Assembly: GCA_052043515.1 (NCBI GenBank)
Contig: JBQEQX010000001.1
Span: 992,001-1,056,000 of the forward strand
Direction: 5' to 3'
DNA from: Ehrlichia sp052043515
Lineage (GTDB): Bacteria > Pseudomonadota > Alphaproteobacteria > Rickettsiales > Anaplasmataceae
Length of the DNA stretch: 64,000 nt
Shown: in pieces, positions 9,409 to 20,800 of the stretch
Position numbering within the stretch: position 1 is the stretch's first letter
Layout of the letters: each line of letters starts with the position of its first letter
The notes under the pieces: model-generated
Told to the model about the DNA's origin: nothing
Databases searched by the model: none
What the model saw: the letters and a program-made list of their open reading frames with translations, nothing else
Translations under genes and position numbers: made by a program

Positions 9409-11298
9409 CTATTGTACACTACTGATTAGATCTTGATTAACTTTAACTGAATACTTTTTGATTAAGTATGCTATTAGCTGGTTTTTTAACGATTCTACAT
9501 TGTCATTGGCAAGTTTCTCTTTAAGATTTTTAAGATCAACATTGCTTACTTGATCCGCATTTTTTATATCTTTTAATATTGCAATTAACATTTTTTGTTC
9601 CGAAGGATTTCCACCATCCTGGTGGCTTTTACTTATTTCACCTTTTTTAAGGTTAAAAATCTCGCTTACTAAATCAGTTGGATAGTTTTGACCTGGGTTG
9701 TTTATAGAAGCAACACTATTTCTATAAACCATTTGATTGGCTCTTAATGATACACCTTCAATATTTTGTATATTAATTCCTGACTTAAGTTTTATTAGCA
9801 CTTCCTGTGTTAACTCAGATAGTTTTTGAATCTTGAAATTGTTCTGCCACTCGTTTACCAGCTGCTCCTTACTTTCATCAAAACTTTTTTCTCTTAATGG
9901 ATTGATTTTAGTGACGTTTACACTAAAAAAGTAATCATCATTGTTAGTAAAGTTGGAAGGCCTGTTTAGTTCTGCTGAGAAAGCAGCTAATATTATGGCG
10001 TTGGAATTTGTTTCCGGTAGGATGACTTCCTTACCAGATAAATCTTTGCCTGCTATATCGCTATTGACGTTTTTTATGGATAATTTGTATAATTCCGCTA
10101 TCTCCTTAATGGATGCACCATCACTGATCTTATTATTTATGGTCTGAATTTCTGTAGACAAAAGATCGTTGGCCTTTCTATGCTGAATGTTTTCACTAAT
10201 TTTTTTGGTCAGTTCTTGTAAATCTTGAGGTGATATTTTGTGTATGCTTTTTATTTTTATAATATGCCATCCAAACATACTGTGCAATATGGGGCTAATG
10301 TCTTCTGCTTTTAATGAAAACACCTTATCCCTTATACTATCAGGAAGTGTATTTTTCGTGATATTATTTAGTGTAATATCCTCTAAAGTAGTGTGTGCAA
10401 TGTCTGTTACTATGCTATCAAAACTTGTCCCGTCATTCAGTGCTTTTAACGCGTTTTCAGCGTCACCTTGATTATCAAACACCAGATTTAATATATCAAT
10501 CTGTTCATCTAGTTCCTCCTCTTCTATTTTTTTGTCTATTTCTTCTTGTGTTACGCTTACTTGATCCATGAAGTTTTCATAATTAATTGTTACATATTCT
10601 ATCACTCTATTTTCTGGGAAGGTTAAACTGTTACTTTTGAGCTTTTCTTCATATAATTTTCTTAGTTCTTCGATGCTTGGTAGAGAAATAGCATTTGTTG
10701 TTGGTAATATTTCAACAATATCCACAGTGCGTGATTGGTGTAAGTTCTGTAAAATCTTTGTTATCAACTCAGAGTGGTATTGGATATAAGTGTCCTGCGA
10801 TCCACCAAATAAGCAGTTCATCAATATGGCTATGGGGAAAGCCTTTTCCAATTTATTTATATACAACCTCTCTGTCAATCCTGCATTTGATAATCCGATT
10901 TTAAATTTTGTTTTGTCAAAATTTCCACTTTCGTCTTGAAAGAATTTTATGTTTTTAATGTGGTTTAATATGCTATTTTCTCCCACTTTAAGATTTAGTG
11001 AATTAGTAAACTTTGTAAGAACCTTATTCTCAATAAGCTTGTTTAACACAGAGAGCTTTATGTTGAACTGGATAATCTGCTCTGGCGTTAGAGGTCGGTT
11101 AAGTATTTGTTGTATATATCTTAATTCATCATGATACGCATTTGTATAGTCTTGCAAGGATAGCTTTTCTTGTCCAATCTTTGCAACGTATTTATCCTTA
11201 ATAAGATTACCAGGGAAAAAAGACGCTCCAAACGCTACAAAAATTAAAGAACATAACAGAATTATGAGTAGTGGTTTTACAAAAGTCTTGGGTTTCAT
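9409..11298 (-). CDS. ppiD: Peptidyl-prolyl isomerase, SurA/PpiD-like periplasmic foldase
   Basis: Membrane-anchored chaperone and prolyl isomerase acting on proteins leaving the Sec channel. Residues 7-27 (VKPLLIILLCSLIFVAFGASF) are one transmembrane anchor with the rest periplasmic. Residues 35-165 look like the SurA N-terminal helical domain (IGQEKLSLQDYTNAYHDEL). Residues 268-352 are a parvulin domain ending MFGWHIIKIKSIH, the expected F-G-[WY]-H-I-I signature. A long helical C-terminal part follows. 629 residues matches PpiD; the frame is intact. The symbol rests on domain order. Confidence 0.82.
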   Translation of the reverse strand: MKPKTFVKPLLIILLCSLIFVAFGASFFPGNLIKDKYVAKIGQEKLSLQDYTNAYHDELRYIQQILNRPLTPEQIIQFNIKLSVLNKLIENKVLTKFTNSLNLKVGENSILNHIKNIKFFQDESGNFDKTKFKIGLSNAGLTERLYINKLEKAFPIAILMNCLFGGSQDTYIQYHSELITKILQNLHQSRTVDIVEILPTTNAISLPSIEELRKLYEEKLKSNSLTFPENRVIEYVTINYENFMDQVSVTQEEIDKKIEEEELDEQIDILNLVFDNQGDAENALKALNDGTSFDSIVTDIAHTTLEDITLNNITKNTLPDSIRDKVFSLKAEDISPILHSMFGWHIIKIKSIHKISPQDLQELTKKISENIQHRKANDLLSTEIQTINNKISDGASIKEIAELYKLSIKNVNSDIAGKDLSGKEVILPETNSNAIILAAFSAELNRPSNFTNNDDYFFSVNVTKINPLREKSFDESKEQLVNEWQNNFKIQKLSELTQEVLIKLKSGINIQNIEGVSLRANQMVYRNSVASINNPGQNYPTDLVSEIFNLKKGEISKSHQDGGNPSEQKMLIAILKDIKNADQVSNVDLKNLKEKLANDNVESLKNQLIAYLIKKYSVKVNQDLISSVQ

Positions 11299-11603
11299 AA
11301 TATAATATACACTCAGCGTTAAACGTGCTTAATATATCAGACAAAAAATCTCATGCAAATATTTTCATTTAATCATATTATGGGTTTTTACTTAATTGGT
11401 TGAAAAAATAATACTTTTGTAGAAGAGTATTGTTTAAAAAATTTATATATAGGTAGTGTAGATACTATTGTTGAGATTTGCTAACAGTACATACCTAATG
11501 TCAGCTCTTGTTACGGGATTAAGGCTTCATATCTTTAAATTTAGAATGTTTTAATCAGGATTCATGCGCAAATACTTGCGGACTTCAAAGCTAACTTAGA
11601 CGA
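11299..11603. other. Intergenic region, nothing recognised
   Basis: About 300 bp of AT-rich sequence upstream of ppiD and downstream of tsaB, both on the minus strand. No RNA or gene is seen. Confidence 0.4.
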
Positions 11604-12188
11604 TTATATAGTGTTTGAGTATATGGGTGTAGGATTGAGGGTAGGTAAATTGTTGTGTAGTTTATAAGACAGCAGAGAGACTGCTACTTTTGCGTTAAAA
11701 TTACTTGATGTTATGGGTGTTATGCCATGCATTGAATACTTAGAGATATCATCTTTATTGATCGTCTGTATTTTACTTGTTTCAATAAGTTGACGATTAA
11801 AAGTTTGAAAATAAAAGTTATTATTAGGAACTTCAACTATTGCTAGTATTTCTTTATTTTTAACATCTGTTAAATTGGATATTAAATACGCTTGCATTTC
11901 TAGTGTACTGATACCGTGTACAGTGATTTTTGATGCAAGACTTATTCCCTGGGCAGCAGCTATACCAATCCTGATACCAGTGAAACTTCCTGGCCCAACT
12001 ACCACCGCAAGATTTGTTATGCTACCATACGAATTTTGAGATTTATCAAGTAATTTATGAACGAGTTTAAACAGAGATTCTGAATGTTGATTGTGAGATA
12101 TGCTTTCCTCATAATACACGTTATTATTTTGATTTATAATAGCTACGGAACATATAGAACCTGATGTGTTAATTGCCATAATAGCCAT
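11604..12188 (-). CDS. tsaB: tRNA threonylcarbamoyladenosine biosynthesis protein TsaB
   Basis: Partner of TsaD in making t6A37 on tRNAs that read ANN codons; an inactive ASKHA-fold homologue of TsaD. MAIMAINTSGSICSVAII is the ATPase-fold phosphate-1 strand, and VVVGPGSFTGIRIGIAAAQG with the following HGISTLE is the strongest TsaB/TsaD-family signature. 194 residues, slightly short but within the range of reduced genomes. The frame is intact. The next gene upstream is tRNA-Arg on the same strand. Confidence 0.87.
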   Translation of the reverse strand: MAIMAINTSGSICSVAIINQNNNVYYEESISHNQHSESLFKLVHKLLDKSQNSYGSITNLAVVVGPGSFTGIRIGIAAAQGISLASKITVHGISTLEMQAYLISNLTDVKNKEILAIVEVPNNNFYFQTFNRQLIETSKIQTINKDDISKYSMHGITPITSSNFNAKVAVSLLSYKLHNNLPTLNPTPIYSNTI

Positions 12189-12352
12189 AAATTTTTATCA
12201 AACTGACAACGTGCGATTGATAGTAACATATAATTAAATAAATAAGCACTCATTTTTTTATAAGATAATACGCGTTTGGGGCAATAAGTACACAATTGAG
12301 ATCGGGTAAGGTATGGATCTGATCTATGGCACTGGATGCAAATCAACCCAGA

Positions 12353-12429
12353 TGGTGCACCCTGAGCGATTCGAACGCCCGACCTTCTGATCCGTAGTCA
12401 AAAACTCTATCCAGCTGAGCTAAGGGTGC
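12353..12429 (-). tRNA. tRNA-Arg (anticodon ACG), CCA encoded
   Basis: Minus-strand cloverleaf: acceptor GCACCCT/AGGGTGC, anticodon stem TTTGA/TCAGA, loop CTACGGA (ACG, where A34 is normally deaminated to inosine), T arm GGGCG TTCGAAT CGCTC, discriminator A, then encoded CCA (12353-12355). The other two tRNAs of the window lack an encoded CCA. Confidence 0.95.
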
Positions 12430-13224
12430 CAACGCATATAGCTATATAGCTTAATTTAATATCTGTAAATAAATTTTTGAGATAACAATATTCTAACTAC
12501 AAGCACTGAAATATGATATAGGGATACGCTTATTTAAGTAACGATGAACCAATTTTATAATGTTATTATGGGTACTTGTAATAAATATTTGAGTTAATAT
12601 CTAATCCATGTAAATAGGTTGTCACTTAGTTCCAAATTATTTGGGTATTTTGTGCATGTATTGCATGTATATGGAACTCTGTAATAATCTTAATGCATAT
12701 ATTTTAACTAGACTATCTGGTGTTTAATGGATATTTTTTATAGTATTTCACATATTTATTTATAGTGGTTCGCGATGTACAATCAAAAGGTGAGTTGAAT
12801 ACTTCTATTAAGTTGGTTGTGATTAGATCGTATTTTACGCTCAAGTGGTAATTTAACTCATGGAATTACTTTTTGAATTAAAGTCGGTAACAATACTGCT
12901 TATTTGTATTACTTGTAATATGCTTGACAAAATGATTGAGTATGCGGTTAGTTTTTTAGTTTCCTATCAGGTATGTTATGTAATTAATATGGACATAATT
13001 CTTTGTTGAATATCTAGATTTGTTAATGTACTATGAGGTCTAATTGAAAGTATGTGTTTAGTATAATGGATGTTTGTAATCGTTTGTTTACTTTAGTTTT
13101 ATGTTTGCATGTAAGTTTTGTTTTGCTTCTGTAATATTTATAGTTGATAGCTGAATTATTAGTTTGCTATTGCAAGTGATAAGATCAGTTTAGCTTGTTT
13201 TTCATAAGATGTTATTAGATTGAT
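12430..13224. other. Long intergenic region upstream of truB
   Basis: Nearly 800 bp of AT-rich sequence between divergent tRNA-Arg and truB. I find no open frame or structured RNA that I can support. It should contain the promoter of the truB-rpsO-pnp group. Confidence 0.5.
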
Positions 13225-13976
13225 ATGTATGGTTGGATAAACTTGGATAAGCCATGTGGTATAAGTTCAGCTTCTGCAATTAGTAGAGTTAAGAAAATTT
13301 TGAATGTTAAAAAAAGTTGGATATGCAGGTACGCTGGATCCTTTGGCTTCTGGTGTTTTGCCTGTTGCTATTGGAGAAGCAACGAAAGTTATGCCTTATG
13401 CTGTTGATGTTGTAAAATCCTATTTATTTACAGTACAATGGGGCGAACAGAGGACGACTGACGATGCAGAAGGAGAGGTGATCAGGAGAACCAATATGGT
13501 ACCACGTCTGGAAGAGATACAAAAGGTAATACCAAACTTTATTGGATTATTAGAACATGTACCTCCTGATTTTTCAGCTGTATATGTAAATGGGGTAAGG
13601 GCTTTCAAGTTAGCTAGAAGTGGCCGTGATGTAAATTTAGCTCCTAGATATGTTGATGTATTGGATTTGAAGTTGTTGTCGGTTAATCAAAGTGCTAATA
13701 ATGCGGACTTTTTATTTACTGTGTAAAAAGGGCGTATATGTGCGTTCTATAGCAAGAGATTTGGGAATAAGTTTGGGATGTTTGGGGTACGTTACTCAAT
13801 TAAAGAGAGTTAGAGTAGGTTATTTTAAACAGAGGAATACCGTTACTTTAGAAATGCTAAGGAAATTGCATGACCAGGGTAGAACACACAGTTATCTACT
13901 GCCATTAAGCTACGTTTTACAAGATATAGAACATCTTAATGATATTTTTTCTGATGTTCAAATAAAAAAAGATTAA
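13225..13976 (+). CDS. truB: tRNA pseudouridine-55 synthase (two frame breaks)
   Basis: Makes pseudouridine 55 in the T loop of tRNAs. MYGWINLDKPCGISS is the conserved N-terminus. After correction VGYAGTLDPLASGVLPVAIGEATK carries the catalytic Asp38 (G-T-L-D-P), and CKKGVYVRSIARDLG is the third family motif. Two breaks: an A run at 13309-13315 (seven for six) and a T run at 13709-13713 (five for four). Removing one base from each gives 249 residues. It leads the classic truB-rpsO-pnp order. Two independent single-base insertions in one conserved gene favour sequence error over decay. Confidence 0.9.
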
Positions 13977-14134
13977 AAATGGTCAAAATATTGAGTTAAA
14001 TAGCTTGTATGTAACAAGGAATTGTGATATCTGTTATGTCAGTGCGGGTAATGTACCTGTAGCGATTTGTACTATAGTTAATAGTGTTATAAAGCCAGTG
14101 CGTGTTTTTAATGTTTGAGAATGTGGTATTTAGT

Positions 14135-14417
14135 ATGTCAATTACACCTGAGAGAAAATCCGAATTGATAAGTGAGTATTGCCTGAAAAAAGGTGATACT
14201 GGTTCTTCCTTTGTACAATGTGCAATTTTATCAGAGAGAATACGTAATTTGACTGAGCATCTTAAAACTCATAAAAAAAGATTTTCACTGCAGACGCGGT
14301 TTGATGGTATTGGTCTGCAGAAGACGTAATGAGTTACAGTATATTAGAAGAAAATATGGGAATGAGAGATATTTATCGTTGATAAAGCAACTAGGTATCA
14401 GAGACGTTTTTCACTGA
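14135..14417 (+). CDS. rpsO: 30S ribosomal protein S15 (broken frame)
   Basis: Binds 16S rRNA early in assembly of the small-subunit platform. MSITPERKSELISEYCLKKGDTGS and SERIRNLTEHLKTHKKD are classic S15. After an A run at 14273-14279 (seven for six) the frame must shift to continue with FHCRRGLMVLVCRRRNELQ in pieces and KYGNERYLSLIKQLGIRD. Corrected length is 93 residues. The ATG at 14135 is chosen over the upstream ATGs by homology. It sits between truB and pnp as usual. An inactive S15 would be very harmful, so the break is almost surely an artefact. Confidence 0.92.
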
Positions 14418-14445
14418 TTTTATTTATAAAAGTAGGAAATTATAT

Positions 14446-16834
14446 ATGTTTAATTTGATAAGGAAATCTACAGAGTGGGGGGGGCAGGACCTTAGTTTTA
14501 GAGACTGGTAAGATAGCAAGACAAGCAAGCGGCGCTGTTATGGTAAATTATGGTGGTACTACTGTTCTGTCGACAGTGGTGACAGGAAAAAGTAAGGAAC
14601 CAGTAGATTTTTTGCCGCTAACTGTACAATTTGTTGCGAAGAGTTATGCTGTTGGCAAGATTCCTGGTGGTTTTTTGAAAAGAGAAGGTAAACCATCTGA
14701 CAGAGAGACATTGATCTCTCGTTTAATTGATAGAAGCATAAGACCATTGTTTCCTACAGGCTTTTATGATGAAGTTAGTGTAGTGTGTAATTTGCTGTCA
14801 TATGATACAGTGACTCCGCCTGAGGTTACTGCGTTAGTTGGTGCCACTGCAGCTTTGTCTATATCTGGTGTGCCTTTTAACGGTTTAGTGATTGGAGCAA
14901 GAGTAGGTTATTTATTATCAGAGGGTAGATATTTATTAAACTCATCGGCTGATGAAATGTCGTGTAGTTCTTTAGATTTATTCTTATCGGGAAATGAAGA
15001 TTCTATTTTAATGGTTGAGTCTGAGGCATCTGAATTATCTGAGTCTCAGATGTTAGGTGCGATGGCTTTTGGTCACCAAAATTGCCAACAGGTTATCGGT
15101 TTGATTAAGGAATTTAGTCAAGAGAGTAATGTCTCACCTATTGAGTTTGTGCCTCATGATATTAGTTCTATTGTTAGTTATATCGAGTCCTCCTATAGTG
15201 AGAGCTTTAGTTCAGCATATTCTCGTACTGTTAAAAAAGAGCGAGCAATAGAGTTGGAAAAGTTAAGGGATCAAGTGGTCTCGGATGTGGTTGAAAAGTA
15301 TGGCATGGATGGTGTTGATTCTGGCAATCATCAGAATGTTATCAGCGCATTAAAGGATTTTGAGAAGTCTTTAGTCCGTTGTCAAATTGCTAAGACATCT
15401 TCTAGAATAGATGGTCGTTCGTTTGATCAGATACGTGATATAGAGATTGAGGTGGATGTATTGCCTAAGGCACATGGTTCTGCTTTATTTACTCGTGGTA
15501 ATACGCAAGCATTGGTTGTTACTGCGTTAGGTACGCCTCAGGATGAACAAGTAGTTGATGATTTGGACGGTGACAGGAGGGAGAATTTCTTATTGCACTA
15601 TAATTTTCCGCCATATGCAGTTGGCGAGTCTGCAGCTTTGCGTGCTCCTGGAAGAAGGGAGATAGGTCATGGTAAGCTTGCTTGGAAAGCGATTCGTTAT
15701 GTCCTGCCTGAAAAATCGGATTTTCCATATACTATTAGAGTGGTTTCTGAGATCACAGAATCGGATGGTTCTTCTTCAATGGCTACAGTTTGTGGTGCGT
15801 CATTAGCTTTAATGGACACTGGTGTTCCAATTAAATCTCCTGTTGCTGGTATTGCAATGGGACTTATCAAAGAAGCTGATGAATTGATAATACTTTCAGA
15901 TATATTGGGTGATGAAGATCACCTTGGTGATATGGATTTTAAAGTTGCTGGTACTTCTGCGGGTATTACTGCTTTACAAATGGATATGAAAATTTCAGGT
16001 ATAAGCATTGATGTCATTGAGAAGTCATTGCTTCAGGCTAAGGATGGAAGAATGAAAATCTTGGATAAAATGAATGCGGTGATACAAGGTTCTCGTAACC
16101 ATATTAAAAGTCATGCTCCTAGGATAGAGTCCATTTTTATAAATAAGGATAAAATTCGTAATGTTATAGGGAGTGGTGGGAAAAATATCCGTGATATTTG
16201 TGAAAAAACAGGTGCGAAAATTGAAATTATACAAGATGGTACGGTTATGATATATGCTGTTAATAATGAAGCAGTAGAGTATGCTAAGAGTATGATTATG
16301 GATGTTGTAACTGAACCGGAAATAGGAAAAGTTTTTGAAGGTACTGTTGTTGAAATTGTGAAGTTTGGAGCTTTTGTGAGTTTCTTAGGTGGTAAGAGAG
16401 GCTTGGTACACATTAGTGAGATAAAGAATGAACACATTAGTGCAGTGAGTAGTGTAATTTCTTTGAATGATAAGGTAAAGATATTGGTGATTGGCATAGA
16501 TCGTGAGCATATTCAGTTATCTATGCGTAGGGTAGATCAGGAAACTGGTGAACCTATAGATGGTGAGCTTTATAATATAAGAAAAAATGGCTGTTCCTCC
16601 GAAGATTCATCATCTGGTAGCGGTGGTTTCAAGGAGAACTATGGTAATATTAGTAATAATCGACATAGTTATGAAAAGAGACGTAGTGGAGGTAGGTCAC
16701 GGCGTAGTAGTACTGGTGGTGGGTCTTATTATAAAGAGGATTTGTCTTCGCAGGGATTTGGCGGGAATGGTAATCGTTCATTTAATAATGGTAGGAATGG
16801 TCATGAAGTGCCTAAGAAGCCTAGGTTTTTTTGA
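14446..16834 (+). CDS. pnp: Polyribonucleotide nucleotidyltransferase (broken frame near start)
   Basis: Phosphorolytic 3'-5' exoribonuclease that degrades mRNA. Two RNase PH domains flank a helical linker; the second holds GRSFDQIRDIEIEVDVLPKAHGS and LGDEDHLGDMDFKVAG with the catalytic acidic residues. Near residues 560-600 is a KH domain (VIGSGGKNIRDICEKTGAKI), then an S1 domain (GTVVEIVKFGAFVSFLGGKR), then a Gly/Ser/Arg-rich tail. The start MFNLIRKSTEWGG lies before an 8-G run at 14477-14484 (seven needed) that breaks the frame; correction reads GGRTLVLETGKIARQASGAV. 795 residues. It follows rpsO by 28 bp. Confidence 0.93.
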
Positions 16835-16897
16835 TATTGTTTAAGGCTTTTTCGTATATGGTGGAACCTTTTTATTCTTCTTTTTTGTTGTAGTTGT

Positions 16898-17668
16898 GTG
16901 AAGTTTTATAGGTGCGTGGAGTCTTCTAATAGATCTAGTGGTTTTATATTTACTGAAATTAGTGATGTCTTACTAGATAGGCTTGATTTGTTTCCAGTTG
17001 ACGCTGGATTAGTTCTGAATGTTGGCTGTGGAGCCGGGCATTTTGCTGAAAGTTTATTAAAGCGAAAGTTTGTATCTTCTCTTGATCAGTTAGTTCAGTA
17101 TGACATATCGTATCATATGCTTTGTAATGTGCAAAATAATTGCAGAATAGTGGCTGAGGAAGAAAGGTTACCTTTTCCCAATGATACTTTTGATGCTGTT
17201 GTTAGTAATGTTACGTTACATAATGTAAAGAATTTGTCCAGTGTGTTACTAAATATATATAATGTTATGAAAAGCAAGGGGGTTTTTATTGCTTCGTTAT
17301 TTGGCAATAAAACTCTTTATGAATTAAAGCATTCAATGATTAGAGCAGAAATGGATGTTGGAGTTGTACCTAGAATTATACCTTTTATTCACGTTCAAGA
17401 TCTTATTTTTTTATTACAAAAAAGTGGGTACGCTGACATTGTTGTAGATGTTAATATTATTAAAATAGAGTATAATAGTATACATGCTTTGTTTAGGGAT
17501 TTAAGAACGATAGATCAAGGAACTGTGCTATGTGTTAAAGGTGAATATCCATTAACTAAAATTTTTATTAGAAAAACTTTTGAAAATTATAAACAATATT
17601 TTTCAGCAGATAAGGTTAATATTTCTGCAACTTTTGAAGTTGTTACTTTAAAAGGTAGTAAAGTGTAG
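16898..17668 (+). CDS. SAM-dependent methyltransferase (BioC/NDUFAF5-like)
   Basis: Class I methyltransferase fold. VLNVGCGAGHFAESLL (residues 39-54) is SAM motif I; RLPFPNDTFDAVVSNVTLHNV is the region around motifs II-III, and LLNIYNVMKSKGVFIASLFG the next strand. 256 residues from a GTG start at 16898. The pattern matches the group containing BioC (malonyl-ACP methyl ester maker) and mitochondrial NDUFAF5; which substrate it uses cannot be told from sequence alone. The frame is intact; it lies between pnp and lepA with a 30-bp gap to lepA, so cotranscription is likely. Confidence 0.72.
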   Translation: MKFYRCVESSNRSSGFIFTEISDVLLDRLDLFPVDAGLVLNVGCGAGHFAESLLKRKFVSSLDQLVQYDISYHMLCNVQNNCRIVAEEERLPFPNDTFDAVVSNVTLHNVKNLSSVLLNIYNVMKSKGVFIASLFGNKTLYELKHSMIRAEMDVGVVPRIIPFIHVQDLIFLLQKSGYADIVVDVNIIKIEYNSIHALFRDLRTIDQGTVLCVKGEYPLTKIFIRKTFENYKQYFSADKVNISATFEVVTLKGSKV

Positions 17669-17698
17669 ACACTATAAAAAAAGAGGAGTTGGATTAAT

Positions 17699-19496
17699 AT
17701 GGATAAAAGTAATATAAGAAATTTTGCCATCATAGCTCATATTGATCATGGTAAATCTACATTAGCTGACAGATTGATTGAGGAATGTAATGGGTTAGAT
17801 AAGCGAGAAATGAAAGATCAAGTACTTGATTCTATGGATATTGAAAGAGAGCGTGGTATTACAATCAAAGCACAAACTGTTAGGTTAGTATACAAAGCCA
17901 AAGATGGTCAAACTTATTATCTAAATTTAATGGATACACCAGGACATGTAGATTTTTCGTACGAAGTAAGTAGAAGTTTGGCTGCGTGTGAGGGATCTTT
18001 ACTTGTTGTAGATAGTAGCCAGGGAGTTGAGGCTCAAACATTAGCAAATGTTTATAAAGCAATAGACAATGATCATGATATTATTCCAGTATTGAATAAA
18101 ATAGATTTAGCATCTTCAGATCCAGATAAAGTGAAGTTGCAGATAGAAGATATGATCGGTATAGATGCAAGTGAATCAGTGCTTGTATCAGCAAAATCCG
18201 GTATAGGTGTACGAGATGTATTGGAGGCTATAGTTTCTAGATTCCCAGCTCCTTGTGGAAGATCTGATAACCCGTTGAAGGCTATTTTAGTTGATACTTG
18301 GTATGACACATATCTTGGTATAGTAATTCTGTTACGTGTTAAAGATGGCGTGATAAAAAAAGGCATGAAAATCATGATGATGTCAAATAATGCTGTATAT
18401 CAAGTTGATAATGTCGGTATTTTTACTCCACATAAAAAAATTGTGGATCAACTTTCAGTTGGTGAAATTGGGTTTATTGTTGCATCTATTAAAGAATTAT
18501 CAAGTTGTAAAATAGGTGATACGATCACTGAAGAACAAAGAAAATGTGATGAACCGTTTCCTGGATTTCGAACAATTCATCCTGTAGTTTTTTGTAGTAT
18601 TTTTCCAAATGAAACTGGAGAGTTTGAACGATTACGTGAAGCTTTAAAAAAACTACAACTCAATGATGCAAGTTTTACTTTTGAAATAGAAGTTTCTAAT
18701 GCACTTGGATATGGGTTTCGTTGTGGATTTTTGGGGATGTTGCACTTAGAAGTTATTCAGGAAAGATTAGAAAGGGAATTTAATTTAGATTTAACTGCTA
18801 CAGCTCCTGGTGTGGTTTATCAGGTTACCACTAAAAATGGTAATATGCGTGAAATTCATAATCCTCATGATTTTGGTGAATCATATAATATAGCTAACAT
18901 TAAAGAACCATGGATTTGTGCTACTATCATGGTGCCAGATCAGTATCTGGGTGTCGTAATGTCACTATGTAATAATAAGAGAGGTGAGAAAATTGATTTG
19001 TCATACTCAGGTAATACAGCGTTGTTAAAATATAGACTTCCATTATCCGAAGTTGTGTTTGATTTTTATGATAGAATAAAATCTGTATCTAAGGGTTATG
19101 CAAGTTTAGATTGGGAAATGGATGAATATTTAGATAGTGAAGTGACTAAGTTAAGTATTTTAATAAATTCTGAACCAGTAGATGCTCTTGCGTGTATTAT
19201 TCATAAAAGTAAGGTAGAACAAAGGAGTCGTGAGATATGTATTAGATTGAAAGATTTAATACCAAGGCAGCAATATAAGATTGCAATACAAGCGGCGGTA
19301 GGGGGGAAAGATTGTTGCTCGTGAAACTATAGCTCCATATCGTAAAGATGTTACAGCGAAATTATATGGAGGTGACGTTACTAGAAGGATGAAATTGCTA
19401 GAAAAACAGAAAAAGGGAAAGAAAAGATTAAGATCTATAGGGAATGTTAATATTCCACATAATGCATTTATTCAGGCATTAAAAATCGTAGATTGA
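17699..19496 (+). CDS. lepA: Elongation factor 4, ribosome back-translocating GTPase LepA (broken frame near end)
   Basis: Translational GTPase bound to the ribosome. G-domain motifs: AHIDHGKSTLADRL (P loop), ERERGITIKAQ (switch I), DTPGHVDFSYEV (switch II) and NKIDL. GYGFRCGFLGMLHLEV marks domain III and the C-terminal LepA-specific domain follows. The frame breaks at a G run, 19311-19316 (six for five), within the conserved AxGGKIIARETI block; correction continues KIVARETIAPYRKDVTAKLYGGD (in pieces) to TGA at 19494. 598 residues, the usual length. A good GGAG ribosome site precedes the ATG. Confidence 0.94.
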
Positions 19497-20407
19497 TTAT
19501 TGGTGTTTAGCAAATTCTGAATTTAATACTTCAGATAAGTGATATCTCTAACACTTTCAGTGGTACGCGCTAGTTAGTATAGGAAACATGTTTGAGCATT
19601 TTAAATCTCAAGTGAATCTAATATATGCGATTTGTACTTTGTTAATTGTGAATATTGCGTGTCATATTTTTAAAGTTGTTTTCTACTGTGCGTATATTTG
19701 ACAGGTATAATTTTGGTATAATGATTATAAGATGACACTGTGGTTGTAACTAATCTTCAGTGAAATAGCTAATAAATAATGTAATATGTTAAAGGATTTT
19801 TATAATAGGAAAGAGCAGAACAATAGGTTTGTGTAGTTAGGAAATTAGTTACTGCAAAGTTAAAGAGCGGAATTGATGAATGCAGGAAGCGCTTTCCTGA
19901 GATACAAAATATGTAAATATAACAAGTAGTACCTCTAGAAGGAGATTATAAAAAGGTGCCTGATAAGTATAGCAATGGCGGACAACGAAGCAACTAATAC
20001 ATATCCTGCTAATATAATGGTATAATAAAGAATTCAACTGACATGATCCTTATATTTTGTAAAATTCCTATTACTTAAATATATTTAATCTATTTTAATA
20101 ATATTTAAACTTAATTTGATGATTATGTTTTTCTGTATGTGCATAGTAATGTAGTTACTTTACAGTACATGTTTTATATGTGAACATAATGTTCACTCGT
20201 AAAACTGTAATTATAAAGCAGGTCATTTATTAAAAAGGAATAAGGATACATATGGATGAATAAATTTATAGTACTTTTATCTTAATTTACTTAGATATTC
20301 AATGTGTTAATAAAAATTAATTTTTTGTTAGTATTATTAAGTTATATTAATAAAAAAACATAATTTCTTAGTAAAGATGTAATTTATTTTTTATTGGGAT
20401 AAGTATT
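19497..20407. other. Boundary spacer between core genome and paralog arrays
   Basis: About 900 bp with no supportable gene on either strand. Base composition becomes even more AT-rich towards the first array gene. Possible coding remnants are too decayed to name. Confidence 0.45.
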
Positions 20408-20800
20408 ATGGAAAATCATGATATGATAAGAGACTGTGGTGGTGCCGTGATAATTATTGTTGTAGCAGTTGGATTGGTGCTATCTTGTTCAAAGATAATA
20501 TATGAGGATAAACCTTATTTATTTCTCGGAGTATTGTTAATTTTATTTATATTGGGTGTTGTATTGTTATGTGTGAATGTATATGAAAACGGTAAAGCTT
20601 CTTGTTTGAGTAATGATTTAATGTGGTCTTCGCGAGGTTTTCAATATTTTACCTATGGAAGCGTGCCTTCCGAATTTATTGACTTCTGTTATGGTGATTC
20701 TGATAGAACATATGATCAACTTGGTAATCGAGATGCTAAGCATCAAGTAAAGTCTGATTGTGGAGTTAGTAATGTACAAGGAAAATTGAAGATAGAATAA
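20408..20800 (+). CDS. Small membrane protein with two hydrophobic segments, unknown function
   Basis: I do not recognise this 130-residue protein. Residues 12-28 and 38-57 are hydrophobic and separated by a short polar turn (KIIYEDKPY), so it should form a membrane hairpin; the C-terminal 70 residues are polar. The arrangement resembles the N-terminal module of the genes that follow (hydrophobic segment, K-[IV]-I turn, hydrophobic segment), so it may be a short or divergent array member. It is the first gene after the core region, preceded by a very AT-rich leader. Confidence 0.5.
   Translation: MENHDMIRDCGGAVIIIVVAVGLVLSCSKIIYEDKPYLFLGVLLILFILGVVLLCVNVYENGKASCLSNDLMWSSRGFQYFTYGSVPSEFIDFCYGDSDRTYDQLGNRDAKHQVKSDCGVSNVQGKLKIE

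Noticed and set aside
12143..12346. 67-residue minus-strand frame next to tRNA-Arg
   Set aside because: Overlaps tsaB start and runs to the tRNA edge; sequence not protein-like.
13225..13976. Programmed frameshifting in truB and other core genes
   Set aside because: Two breaks in one gene, runs as short as four or five bases, and no slippery-site or stem context; overcalling is simpler.
16587..16844. 85-residue frame inside the pnp tail
   Set aside because: Alternate frame of a low-complexity Gly/Arg-rich region.
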